64,000 bases of DNA from Paenibacillus thalictri. GTDB lineage: Bacteria > Bacillota > Bacilli > Paenibacillales > NBRC-103111. The stretch spans positions 310,001-374,000 of the forward strand of contig NZ_SIRE01000003.1 in assembly GCF_004307995.1 (NCBI RefSeq), written 5' to 3'. The notes beneath the pieces were generated by a model. That model was not told where the DNA came from. It searched no databases and saw only the letters and a program-made list of their open reading frames with translations. The translations under genes and the position numbers were made by a program. Below are positions 28,119 through 36,977 of this stretch, in pieces. How positions within the stretch are numbered: the first letter of the stretch is position 1; each line of letters opens with the position of its first letter.

Positions 28119-28145
28119 GACGCGCCGCCTGGTGCGTCTTTTTTC
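28117..28145 (+). terminator. Terminator after DUF1450 gene
   Basis: AAGACGC pairs with GCGTCTT (28117-28123, 28134-28140), then TTTTC. Confidence 0.85.
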
Positions 28146-28233
28146 TCGACTTCCGCCCGCTAGACTGTCGGATATACGGTGTTCGTCCGTGCTATGTTAT
28201 AATGTGAAAATCTGCGATAAAGGAGCTCCGATC

Positions 28234-28977
28234 ATGAACGAAACCATTGATTTAATGATGAGGCACCGGTCCATCCGCAAATTTACGAAGGAACAAGTGC
28301 CGCCAGAGCTGCTGCGGACGATTGTGCAGGCCGGGCAAATGGCCTCGACTTCCAGCAACGTTCAAGCGTACAGTATCATTCACGTCACCGATTCCGAGAA
28401 AAGGCGGCAGCTTGCCGCGCTTGCCGGAAACCAGGAGCATGTGACGGAAAGTCCGGTATTCCTAGTATGGTGCGCCGATTTGTACAGGTTGAAACAGGCC
28501 TGCGATTTTAAAGACGAGCCGGCTTACATCGGGACAACGGAAAATATGGTCGTATCGCTGGTCGACGTCGCATTGGCCGCGCAAAACGCCGCAGTCGCCG
28601 CTGAATCTCTTGGCCTTGGCATCGTGTATATCGGCGGAATCAGGAACAAGATCGCGGAAGCGGCGGAATTGCTGGGGCTGCCAGAACTGGTGACACCGGT
28701 ATTTGGCATGTGTATCGGTTACCCGGATCAAAATACGTTAATTAGACCAAGGCTGCCGCTTGAAGCGGTCTTCCACGAAAACAGCTATTCGTCCGAACGT
28801 TACGAAGAGCAGTTGAACCGTTACGATATAATGACGGAGCAATACATGCTGAACCGGACAGGGGGCAAACGCTCCATTACATGGCGGCAGGCGATGAGGG
28901 ATAAATTATCGAAGCCGGCCCGGCTTCATATGAAATCGTTCCTTGCATCCAAGCGGTTTTGGGAAGATGAAAAGTAA
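28234..28977 (+). CDS. nfrA: NADPH-dependent nitro/flavin reductase (NfrA type)
   Basis: 247 residues from the ATG at 28234 with AAAGGAG 10 nt upstream. MNETIDLMMRHRSIRKFTKE is the nitroreductase FMN-binding start, and GIVYIGGIRN and FGMCIGYP are typical of NfrA/FRP flavin reductases. It reduces FMN, nitroaromatics or quinones with NADPH. It lies just before the catabolic island, but a terminator follows it, so functional coupling is not shown. Confidence 0.88.
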   Translation: MNETIDLMMRHRSIRKFTKEQVPPELLRTIVQAGQMASTSSNVQAYSIIHVTDSEKRRQLAALAGNQEHVTESPVFLVWCADLYRLKQACDFKDEPAYIGTTENMVVSLVDVALAAQNAAVAAESLGLGIVYIGGIRNKIAEAAELLGLPELVTPVFGMCIGYPDQNTLIRPRLPLEAVFHENSYSSERYEEQLNRYDIMTEQYMLNRTGGKRSITWRQAMRDKLSKPARLHMKSFLASKRFWEDEK

Positions 28978-28985
28978 AAAACGCC

Positions 28986-29020
28986 AAGGTGTTCCGCCAG
29001 CAGGAACATCTTGTTTTCTT
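28986..29020 (+). terminator. Terminator after nfrA
   Basis: 10-bp stem (28986-28995 with 29003-29012, one G-T pair), then TGTTTTC. Confidence 0.8.
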
Positions 29021-29158
29021 ATATGCCCCAAACGTAGTATTTTAGTTTTATCACCAAGCACAGGAAGGAATGTTCGATTACTAAATAGGATGATTGCGCT
29101 TACAGATTAACTTGCGATGAAAAGTATGAGCTATTCCAAGAGACGGGGGAGGATAATC

Positions 29159-29965
29159 ATGACAACAACTGCAACCATGCCGTTAATGAGCTTTGAAGGA
29201 ATCAATGTCATATATAATCAGGGCCAGCCTAACCAGGTCCATGCGCTGAAAGACGTCACAGGCACCATTACCGAAGGGGAATTCATCTCTATTATCGGAC
29301 CCAGCGGCTGTGGAAAATCAACATTGCTTCATACTTTAGACGGTTTGATTCATCCGACAGCGGGCCATGTGTACATTAACGGCAAACGGATTGAAGGGCC
29401 AAGCGGCGAGAAAGCGATGGTATTTCAGGATTTCGCACTGATGCCGTGGCAGACCGTATTTCAGAATGTCGCTTTCGGTTTGCGGTTGGCCGGCAAAAAA
29501 GACCGCGACGTCAAAGACCATGTGATGCGTTTTATCAAAATGGTCGGGCTCGAAGGTTTCGAACATAAATATCCGCATCAGTTGTCTGGCGGCATGAAGC
29601 AGCGTGTCGGCATTGCCCGGGCGTTTGCGGTGGAGCCGAAAATATTATTGATGGACGAACCGTTTTCCGCGATCGACGAGCAGACACGGGAGATCATGCA
29701 GGAGGAAGTACTAAAAATGCTGCAGCAGGAGAAAAAGACGGTCATTTTTATTACGCACTCGATCGACGAAGCCGTATTTATGTCGCACCGCGTATTTCTG
29801 ATGTCGGTACGGCCGGGACGGATTATCGACGATTTGAAAATCGATATCCCTTATCCCAGAACGCTGGAAACGAAGCTGCTGCCGCAGTACCAAGAGTATA
29901 AATCGAAGATTTGGGACCATTTGAAGGGCGAAGTCACAAGGCAGTACCAGAAAGGGGAAGCATAA
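29159..29965 (+). CDS. NitT/TauT-type ABC transporter ATPase
   Basis: 268 residues from the ATG at 29159 (GGGGGAGG upstream). Walker A GPSGCGKST, signature LSGGMKQR, Walker B ILLMDEPFSAID and the H-loop ITHSIDEA are present. It is the SsuB/TauB/NrtD kind that powers uptake of sulfonates, nitrate or aromatic acids. It overlaps the permease by one base. Confidence 0.92.
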   Translation: MTTTATMPLMSFEGINVIYNQGQPNQVHALKDVTGTITEGEFISIIGPSGCGKSTLLHTLDGLIHPTAGHVYINGKRIEGPSGEKAMVFQDFALMPWQTVFQNVAFGLRLAGKKDRDVKDHVMRFIKMVGLEGFEHKYPHQLSGGMKQRVGIARAFAVEPKILLMDEPFSAIDEQTREIMQEEVLKMLQQEKKTVIFITHSIDEAVFMSHRVFLMSVRPGRIIDDLKIDIPYPRTLETKLLPQYQEYKSKIWDHLKGEVTRQYQKGEA

Positions 29966-30771
29966 TGGAAAAAACCGCAGCAGCAACAATACCGATGCCC
30001 ACGGCAGCCCGCAAAAAAGCGAAACTGCCGCCCTCCGTCACTTATCCGGTCCTCACCATCGGATCGATATTTGTCGTCTGGGAGCTGATCGGACAACTTG
30101 GCGGCATCGATCCGTTTATGTTCAGCTGGCCGAGCAAAATTTTGGAGCAAGTTTGGCTGTTTCTTGTAAACGGTTCCGTGTTCGGACATTTGGCGATTAG
30201 CGGCATCGAGGTGGGCATTGGTTTTGCCATGGCGCTGATCGGCATTCCGCTTGGTTTGATACTTGGTTATTGGCGCAAAATTGAGTATGCGTTTGATCCG
30301 ATTATTACAGCGCTTTATACGACTCCGGTCGTGGCATTGACACCGCTGTTTGTTCTTTGGTTCGGTTTGGAAACGTTTTCTAAGGTGATGATGGTGTTTA
30401 CGATGTCGATTTTTCCGATCTTGATTAATACGATGGCTGGGGTGAAGACAACGGATCCGTCGTTGATTAAAGCGGCGCGTTCTTATGGAGCCAGCTCGTT
30501 TCAAATGTTTCGCGAAGTGATTTTTCCATCGACGATGTCTTATATCGTAACCGGGATCCGGCTTGCTATCGGCCGGGCGCTGATCGCTGTCGTAGTTGCG
30601 GAAATGCTGGCGGCCAATAAAGGGATCGGCTACGCGATTCGCCACGCCTCCGAGCTGTTCCGCACCTCCGAGTATTTGGGATATGTAGGCGTGCTGATGG
30701 TATTGTCGATTGTGCTTACACAGCTTTTGAAATATATCGAACGGTGGATCGCTCCTTGGAGAAATCACTAA
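29965..30771 (+). CDS. NitT/TauT-type ABC transporter permease
   Basis: 268 residues with six membrane segments and the EAA loop IKAARSYGASSFQMFREVIFPS. The stop of the ATPase and this ATG share one base, so translation is coupled. Confidence 0.92.
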   Translation: MEKTAAATIPMPTAARKKAKLPPSVTYPVLTIGSIFVVWELIGQLGGIDPFMFSWPSKILEQVWLFLVNGSVFGHLAISGIEVGIGFAMALIGIPLGLILGYWRKIEYAFDPIITALYTTPVVALTPLFVLWFGLETFSKVMMVFTMSIFPILINTMAGVKTTDPSLIKAARSYGASSFQMFREVIFPSTMSYIVTGIRLAIGRALIAVVVAEMLAANKGIGYAIRHASELFRTSEYLGYVGVLMVLSIVLTQLLKYIERWIAPWRNH

Positions 30772-30788
30772 ATAAGGGGGAATATATT

Positions 30789-31871
30789 GTGAAAATGATG
30801 GAATTGACAAAAACAACGGCGGCTGTCCCGGCGCAAGCTTTTAAGACGGGAGCGAAGCGTGCGTTGACGCTGCTGGCATGCACAGCATTGTTCGCAGCAG
30901 TTGCAGGCTGCGGCGGGAAAGCGGCGACATCGGGGTCGGGGGCAAGCGAGAGCGCCGGAACGGCGGCGGCCAAGACGATGCCCGATCAGTTAACGACAAT
31001 CAAGCTCGGACTTCCGTCCAAAAACATGAGTTATTTGCCGATCTATGTGGCTCAGAAAAAAGGGTTTTACAAGAAAAATAATCTCGAAGTCAATCTGGAT
31101 TACGTAAAAGGCGGCGTTCTTGCGCTGCGCGGATTGCAAACGGGCGATTATCCGATTATCTCGACGCTGCCAGAATCGGTAATTACCGGGGTGGCCGAAG
31201 GCGCCAATGTCAAGCTGATCGGCACGCTGGACGATAAATCGATGTATTCGATTTATGTGGCCAAAGACATTAAAAGTGCCGCCGATTTAAAAGGAAAAAA
31301 TGCGGCAAGCAACGTGCCGGGCAACGGTACCGATATTCAACTCCAATATTGGCTGAAGAAAAACGGTCTGGAGCCGAATAAAGACGTGCGTATTATCAAC
31401 TCGGGCGAAAACGCCGGACGTTTGCAAGCGCTTCAAACCAATCAGGCGGCGGTGACGATTCTCAGCCAGCCGACCGATTTGAAGGCCGACGAACTGGGCT
31501 TCACCAAGCTGTCACTGATGCGCGACGAACTGAAGACTTACAATCACAACATGCTTGCGGCCAACGGCGACATTATCAAAAATAAGCCGGAGATCGTATA
31601 CGGTTTTATGGCCGGACAAGCGGAAGCCGTCAAGTTTATTAAAGATCCCGCCAACCGCCAGGAGATCCTGAAGATCGCAATGGGCGAGCTGGAAATGAGC
31701 CAGCAGGATGCCGAAAAATCGCTTGATTTTGTTATGCCGGGTCTTGCCGATAAAGGGAAAATGAATATGGAAGGCATGAAATGGGCCATTGATACGGTGA
31801 AAGCAACGGGAGCGCTGGCCAAAGAAGTCAGTCTCGATAAAATTGTCGACGAACGTTTTTATGCAAAATGA
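30789..31871 (+). CDS. NitT/TauT-type ABC substrate-binding lipoprotein
   Basis: 360 residues from a GTG at 30789 placed 7 nt after AGGGGGAA. The signal sequence ends in AAVAGC (lipobox). The domain (IKLGLPSKNMSYLPIYVAQKKGFYKK) is the NMT1/SsuA fold. In this island the ligand may be an aromatic or related acid, since phthalate importers of proteobacteria are of this family; that is inference. Confidence 0.88.
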   Translation: MKMMELTKTTAAVPAQAFKTGAKRALTLLACTALFAAVAGCGGKAATSGSGASESAGTAAAKTMPDQLTTIKLGLPSKNMSYLPIYVAQKKGFYKKNNLEVNLDYVKGGVLALRGLQTGDYPIISTLPESVITGVAEGANVKLIGTLDDKSMYSIYVAKDIKSAADLKGKNAASNVPGNGTDIQLQYWLKKNGLEPNKDVRIINSGENAGRLQALQTNQAAVTILSQPTDLKADELGFTKLSLMRDELKTYNHNMLAANGDIIKNKPEIVYGFMAGQAEAVKFIKDPANRQEILKIAMGELEMSQQDAEKSLDFVMPGLADKGKMNMEGMKWAIDTVKATGALAKEVSLDKIVDERFYAK

Positions 31872-31983
31872 CCGGGATCCGGGACGCCTGAAGCAGTGCG
31901 CGTCCCAACCCTCCCCCGGGTAACGGGAAAGCCGAAACGCATATTTTTTTTGACTAACACGTGCTACTTTTTGAGAGATTTAT

Positions 31984-32001
31984 GTTATTTGGAAAAATAA
32001 C
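31984..32001. promoter_or_regulatory. Dyad upstream of the Ni/Co permease
   Basis: GTTATTT (31984-31990) and AAATAAC (31995-32001) pair around a 4-nt centre. It could be a regulator binding site or an RNA hairpin. Confidence 0.35.
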
Positions 32002-32028
32002 CAAAAATAGAGAAAGAAGGGTTCTGGA

Positions 32029-33054
32029 ATGAACAACACCAATTCACCGCAGTACCGCTGGAGAGGGTATGGCATCGTGGTCGCATTACTCCACATCGCC
32101 GGCATCGGCTTGCTTATCGTCTCCATGCGCGATTATCCGACCTTACTTGGTCTCGGGTTTCTTGCTTACACGCTGGGGCTCAGACACGCTTTTGATGCGG
32201 ACCATATCGCAGCCATCGACAACACGGTGCGCAAGCTGGTGCAGCAAAAGAAAAATCCGATGGGCGTCGGCTTCTATTTTTCACTGGGGCATTCTTCCGT
32301 CGTATGCTGCATGGCGGTTGTTACGGCATTTGCCGCCAAGTGGGCGGAGGCCAATATTTCGCAGCTCGCGGATATTGGCGGCATCATCGGCACATCGGTA
32401 TCCGGGGTGTTCCTGGTGCTGATCGGCGTGCTCAATTTCTTTATCCTCTCCAGCATTTTTCAGGTTTTTCGTAAAATGCGCAATACCAAATATGACGAAA
32501 ACCAGTTCGAGGAGCTGCTGCAAGCCCGCGGTTTCATGGCCCGGCTGTTAGGGCCGATGTTCAAATTCGTCAGTAAAAGCTGGCATGTATATCCGATCGG
32601 CTTCTTGTTTGGTCTGGGCTTCGATACGGCAAGCGAAGTTGCGCTTATGGCCATTTCCGCTGGAGCTGCCAAAAGCGCAATTCCGATCGCGGGCATCATT
32701 TCGCTTCCTTTGCTGTTTGCCGCAGGCATGAGTTTGCTGGACACCGCGGACGGCATCTTTATGACCACGGCCTACAAATGGGCGTTTCGCACGCCATTGC
32801 GCAAAGTATATTACAATTTGACAGTTACCGGCTTGTCCGTAGTTGCGGCGCTGGTCATCGGGATGATTGAGCTTGCGCAGGTGCTGGGTCCGAAACTAGG
32901 ATTTTCGAACGGATTTTGGCAGTGGGTGGAGGAACTGGATTTCGGCAGTGTCGGGTATATCCTGGTCATTATCTTTGTTGTGTCGTGGGCGGTGTCGTAT
33001 GGCATCTGGAAATGGATGAGAATCGAAGAGCGGTGGGGCGCGATAGATGCTTGA
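32029..33054 (+). CDS. HoxN/NixA-type nickel/cobalt permease
   Basis: 341 residues with eight membrane helices. The family signature RHAFDADHIAAIDN (HxxxxDH) is intact, as is GLGFDTASEVA. Single-component secondary transporter for Ni2+ or Co2+. Its position between an importer and aromatic-type catabolic genes, with His-rich proteins further along, suggests metal supply for an enzyme of the island. A GTTATTT/AAATAAC dyad lies 28-45 nt upstream and could be an operator. Confidence 0.92.
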   Translation: MNNTNSPQYRWRGYGIVVALLHIAGIGLLIVSMRDYPTLLGLGFLAYTLGLRHAFDADHIAAIDNTVRKLVQQKKNPMGVGFYFSLGHSSVVCCMAVVTAFAAKWAEANISQLADIGGIIGTSVSGVFLVLIGVLNFFILSSIFQVFRKMRNTKYDENQFEELLQARGFMARLLGPMFKFVSKSWHVYPIGFLFGLGFDTASEVALMAISAGAAKSAIPIAGIISLPLLFAAGMSLLDTADGIFMTTAYKWAFRTPLRKVYYNLTVTGLSVVAALVIGMIELAQVLGPKLGFSNGFWQWVEELDFGSVGYILVIIFVVSWAVSYGIWKWMRIEERWGAIDA

Positions 33055-33213
33055 ATACGGGAGAAAGCGGCTGCGGTGTGCCGGCTGCAGTCGTGCGGAC
33101 GAATTTTTTTGCAGCGTTTCCGCATATGGGAACAAGTGTCTTGTACGAGGCCGTTGTCCGTTTTACGATGAGAAAGAGATGAACATGAAAGGAATATTCA
33201 GGAGGATAACAGT

Positions 33214-34101
33214 ATGTCTAAAATGAAGGTAGCCATTTTAGGGTCAGGCAATATCGGCACAGACCTGATGATCAAACTGGCGCGATCCAGCGAGCTGGAA
33301 CTGACGTCCATGATTGGCATTGACCCGCATTCCGACGGTTTGCGGCGGGCGAGGGACCTCGGCTGCGTTACATTTGACGGCGGACTGAAAGCTTTTTTGG
33401 AGCAAGCCCGCGATCAGGCGGATCTTATATTTGATGCGACTTCAGCCAAAGCGCATATCCGTCACGCCAAAATGTTGAAGGAAGCCGGGAAAATCGCCAT
33501 TGATTTGACGCCGGCTGCGGTAGGGCCTTTTGTGATCCCGGCAGTCAATTTGGGAGAACATCTGAACGCCAAAAACATCAACTTGATTACTTGCGGCGGG
33601 CAAGCGACCATTCCGATCGTTCATGCGATCCACAAAGCGGCTCCAGTGGAATACGCGGAAATCGTGGCGACCATCTCCAGTAAAAGCGCCGGCCCGGGCA
33701 CACGGGCGAATATCGATGAATTCACCGAAACGACGTCGCATGGCATCGAGTTGATCGGCGGCGCCAAAAAAGGCAAAGCGATCATCATCCTCAATCCGGC
33801 GGAGCCGCCGATCATCATGAGAGATACGGTGCATGCGATTGTCAGGGAAGGTACGATGAACGAAAGCGAAGTCGTGCGCTCGATTATGGAGACGGTCCGT
33901 TACATTCAAAGTTATGTGCCGGGCTACAGGCTGCGCAATGAACCGCTGATTGACGGCAACCGGATTACCGTCTTCCTGGAAGTGGAAGGAGCGGGGGACT
34001 ATTTGCCGAAATACTCGGGTAATCTCGATATTATGACGGCGGCGGCAGTGAAAGTCGCCGAAGAACTGGCCAAACACCGGCTCGCCAAACAAGCCGTATG
34101 A
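33214..34101 (+). CDS. mhpF: Acetaldehyde dehydrogenase (acetylating)
   Basis: 295 residues, the usual length. Rossmann loop GSGNIGTDL near the start and catalytic Cys127 in ITCGGQAT. It converts acetaldehyde and CoA to acetyl-CoA with NAD+, receiving acetaldehyde by channelling from its partner aldolase, which follows 21 nt later. This pair is the last step of meta-cleavage pathways for catechols and phenylpropanoids. AGGAGG lies before the ATG. Confidence 0.95.
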   Translation: MSKMKVAILGSGNIGTDLMIKLARSSELELTSMIGIDPHSDGLRRARDLGCVTFDGGLKAFLEQARDQADLIFDATSAKAHIRHAKMLKEAGKIAIDLTPAAVGPFVIPAVNLGEHLNAKNINLITCGGQATIPIVHAIHKAAPVEYAEIVATISSKSAGPGTRANIDEFTETTSHGIELIGGAKKGKAIIILNPAEPPIIMRDTVHAIVREGTMNESEVVRSIMETVRYIQSYVPGYRLRNEPLIDGNRITVFLEVEGAGDYLPKYSGNLDIMTAAAVKVAEELAKHRLAKQAV

Positions 34102-34121
34102 CGGGAAGGAGTGAAGAAAGT

Positions 34122-35153
34122 TTGAGTACGATGCGAGATATCATTGTGACAGAAGTAGCGCTTCGGGACGGCAGCCATGCCATTTCCCATCAATACACGA
34201 CCGATCAGGTCGTTCGTGTGGCGAAAGCTTTGGATCAAGCGAACATCCCGTACATCGAAGTATCGCACGGCGATGGGCTTGCCGGTTCTTCGCTGCAATA
34301 CGGCTTGTCCCGCACCCATGAGATGGAGCTGATTGAAGCGGCCGTATCGGTGTGCAGCAGATCGAAGATCGGTGTGCTGCTGCTGCCGGGGATCGGCACG
34401 ATTAAGCATTTGAACGAAGCCGCCAAGCTTGGCGTGGGAATGGCGAGAATCGCCACCCATGTGACCGAAGCGGACGTCTCCGCCCAGCATATCGCCCGTT
34501 CGAAAGAACTGGGACTTGTTACGGTCGGATTTCTGATGATGTCTCATATGGCTCCTGTCGGCAAATTGGTCGAGCAGGCGAAATTGATGGAGAGCTACGG
34601 TGCGGATACGGTTTATGTGGTTGATTCGGCGGGGGCGCTGCTTCCTTATGAGGTAAAGGAACGCATTGAAGCGCTGAAAGAAAGCCTCCACGTTAACGTA
34701 GGATTCCATGGGCATAATAACTTGTCGTTAGCTATGGCCAATTCGCTTGCGGCGATCGAAGCCGGGGCGACCTGGATCGACGGCAGTGTGCGCTGTCTGG
34801 GCGCCGGAGCGGGGAACACGCAAACCGAGGTGCTTGCCGCCGTGTTGGATCGGCTTGGCATTCAAACGGGCATCGATGTATACAAGATGATGGATCTGGC
34901 GGAAGAAATCGTTGCGCCGATCTTAAATGCTCCTCAGGAAATCAACCGCGACAGTTTGGTGCTTGGCTACGCGGGAGTGTATTCGAGTTTCCTGCTTCAC
35001 GCTCAGCGGGCGGCCAAACGATTTGGGCTTGACTCCCGGGACATTCTGGTGGAGTTGGGACAAAGGAAAGTGGTCGGCGGCCAAGAGGATATGATCGTCG
35101 ACTTGGCGGCGGAAATTGCCCGAAGAGCTGCGCACAACGAAGCTCTGGCTTAA
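34122..35153 (+). CDS. mhpE: 4-hydroxy-2-oxovalerate aldolase
   Basis: 343 residues from a TTG at 34122 with GGAAGGAG upstream; an ATG at 34098 overlapping the mhpF stop is in frame but has no ribosome site. [12 protein letters not shown] is the HMGL-like metal and substrate site, and [12 protein letters not shown] holds the metal-binding histidines. It splits 4-hydroxy-2-oxovalerate into pyruvate and acetaldehyde. No 2-oxopent-4-enoate hydratase (mhpD) is near. Confidence 0.95.
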   Translation: MSTMRDIIVTEVALRDGSHAISHQYTTDQVVRVAKALDQANIPYIEVSHGDGLAGSSLQYGLSRTHEMELIEAAVSVCSRSKIGVLLLPGIGTIKHLNEAAKLGVGMARIATHVTEADVSAQHIARSKELGLVTVGFLMMSHMAPVGKLVEQAKLMESYGADTVYVVDSAGALLPYEVKERIEALKESLHVNVGFHGHNNLSLAMANSLAAIEAGATWIDGSVRCLGAGAGNTQTEVLAAVLDRLGIQTGIDVYKMMDLAEEIVAPILNAPQEINRDSLVLGYAGVYSSFLLHAQRAAKRFGLDSRDILVELGQRKVVGGQEDMIVDLAAEIARRAAHNEALA

Positions 35154-35203
35154 ACGTATCGTTCGGGCGCAGTTGCGGATGCGCACGGACAACCAATAAC
35201 CTC

Positions 35204-35238
35204 AAAACCTTCCGGACATCGTGTTCGGAAGGTTTTTT
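35204..35238 (+). terminator. Terminator after mhpFE
   Basis: 11-bp stem (35204-35214 with 35226-35236), then T-run. Confidence 0.88.
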
Positions 35239-35360
35239 AGTAGCAGGGACGGAGCGGGCCTCTAACGAACCGTGCTAATTGCATACGTGCATAAGGAAAC
35301 CAATTTCCGTCATAGCGTACCATCCGGTGATTTTTTCGCTAGGTTTTTCCTAGAAAGCAA

Positions 35361-35459
35361 AGCGCTCATTAGCGAAGCGCTGCAGAAGTAAACCGCGATG
35401 TTCCTGCACGCGGAATCTTAAAACTTTTTCCGCGCTGTTCCTTATAGAAGAACCGCGCG
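35361..35459. promoter_or_regulatory. Cluster of dyads upstream of the Rieske oxygenase gene
   Basis: Three dyads follow each other: AGCGCT/AGCGCT (35361-35381), CCGCG/CGCGG (35393-35413) and CGCGC-T-GTTC/GAAC-C-GCGCG (35431-35459). The last two share a CGCG(A/C)TGTTCC half. They are probably operators for the promoter of the gene at 35536. The rest of the 382-nt gap (35154-35535) shows only the terminator. Confidence 0.5.
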
Positions 35460-35535
35460 ATGTTAGTCGTTCCGGTCGCGTTCTATACTTAAGTCATAGA
35501 TGAGTCACTCAATCAAGGCAAAGGGAGAGATGGAC

Positions 35536-36810
35536 ATGTTAAGAAAAGAAGACAACGAAAGACTATGTAGAGTGGGTCCGGGAGAACCGATGAATGAATT
35601 GTTCCGCCGTTACTGGATTCCCGCCGTATTAAGCGAGGAACTGCCGGCTCCGGATTCCCCTCCTGTAAAAGTTCGCCTGCTCAGCGAGGATCTGATCGCT
35701 TTCCGCGATACGAACGGCAACGTAGGATTAATGGATGCGTATTGCCCTCACCGCCGGGCCCATTTGTTCTGGGGGCGCAATGAGGAGTGCGGCTTGCGCT
35801 GTGTCTATCACGGCTGGAAGTTCGATACGACCGGTCAATGTGTAGATACGCCAAACGAACCGAAGACAAGCGAGTTTAAGCATAGCGTAAAACTGAAAGC
35901 TTACCCTACCTATGAAAAAGCGGGCATTGTATGGACTTACATGGGACCGCCGGAAGAACAGCCGGGTTATCCCGACTATGAGTGGATGAGAGCGCCGGAA
36001 AATTACCGCAACGTGTCCAAGACGTTCGAAGCCTGCAACTGGCTGCAAGCGCTGGAAGGCGGTATCGACACGTCCCACTCTTCGTTTGCGCACAACAACG
36101 ACATTGCCGACAAAAACGCGCTGCGCACGAGAGCAACTGCTCCGAAGCTGGAAGTTGTCAAAACCGACTACGGTTTTAAATACGCAGGCATCCGCGATTT
36201 AAAAGATGACGGCAATTATGTAAGGGCTTACCAATTCATTATGCCGGCCCAGCAAATGCGTGGCGCGATGGTCAAATGGAAAGACGGCAAGACGGAAGAG
36301 TTCCCGTCGATTGCCGGACACCTCTGGGTACCGATCGATGACGCGCACGTATGGGTATACAATTTCATATATTCCGCCGACGTCAACATTCCGTTCACTC
36401 CGGAATTTGTGGAAAAACATGAAACCGATTTCGGACGGGGCAAAGCGGATATGCTGCCCGGCTATAAATTGGTGCGTAATCCCGGCAACGACTACTTGAT
36501 CGACCGTGAAGTGCAGCGCACCAAAACATTCACCGGCATCGCCGGCATCAACACGCAGGATTATGCATTGCAGGAAACGATGGAGCTGCCGTTCTGCGAC
36601 CGTACGAGAGAAAAACTCGGCACCGCCGATACCGCGATTATTGCGGCGCGCCAGCTGCTGCTGGAAGCTACCAGAGTGGTTGAAGCCGGCAATACGCCGC
36701 GCGGGGCCAATCCTGAAACGCATAATAATGTAAGAGGCTGCGACAGGTTCCTGCCGAAAGGCGTGGATTGGAAAGAAGGATTAGTGGAAGATATGACCGC
36801 CAAATTTTAA
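35536..36810 (+). CDS. Rieske non-heme iron oxygenase (phthalate 4,5-dioxygenase type)
   Basis: 424 residues from the ATG at 35536 (GGGAGAG upstream). The Rieske cluster ligands are Cys70, His72, Cys89 and His92 (CPHRRAH and CVYHGW). The mononuclear iron site shows Asp178, His181 and His186 in GIDTSHSSFAH. Sequence style is that of the alpha-only phthalate dioxygenase group acting on aromatic acids or demethylating methoxy-aromatics. No ferredoxin or reductase gene is in the window, so electrons must come from an unlinked partner. It begins the long plus-strand series of catabolic and transport genes. Confidence 0.9.
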   Translation: MLRKEDNERLCRVGPGEPMNELFRRYWIPAVLSEELPAPDSPPVKVRLLSEDLIAFRDTNGNVGLMDAYCPHRRAHLFWGRNEECGLRCVYHGWKFDTTGQCVDTPNEPKTSEFKHSVKLKAYPTYEKAGIVWTYMGPPEEQPGYPDYEWMRAPENYRNVSKTFEACNWLQALEGGIDTSHSSFAHNNDIADKNALRTRATAPKLEVVKTDYGFKYAGIRDLKDDGNYVRAYQFIMPAQQMRGAMVKWKDGKTEEFPSIAGHLWVPIDDAHVWVYNFIYSADVNIPFTPEFVEKHETDFGRGKADMLPGYKLVRNPGNDYLIDREVQRTKTFTGIAGINTQDYALQETMELPFCDRTREKLGTADTAIIAARQLLLEATRVVEAGNTPRGANPETHNNVRGCDRFLPKGVDWKEGLVEDMTAKF

Positions 36811-36839
36811 TATAAACGCATATTTTATACGTACGTATG

Positions 36840-36859
36840 AGGCCTCCTTCGGGAGGCCT
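36840..36859 (+). terminator. Hairpin with TTCG loop after the Rieske gene
   Basis: AGGCCTCC/GGAGGCCT with a stable TTCG tetraloop. It is followed by an A-run instead of a T-run, so it may protect the 3' end rather than stop transcription. Confidence 0.4.
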
Positions 36860-36977
36860 TAAAAAAAATCTGCAATCGTTCCAAATAAAGGAACCGGTTG
36901 CATACCTCCGCTCATTTTCAGGGTAATATTATATTGTAAGCCGGATTGAAAAATAACTAAAAGGGAAGAGGTAGAAG

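Noticed and set aside
31872..32028. Cobalamin or NiCo riboswitch before the Ni/Co permease
   Set aside because: The gap is only 157 nt and shows simple dyads (31881-31906, 31984-32001) without the conserved boxes of those riboswitches.
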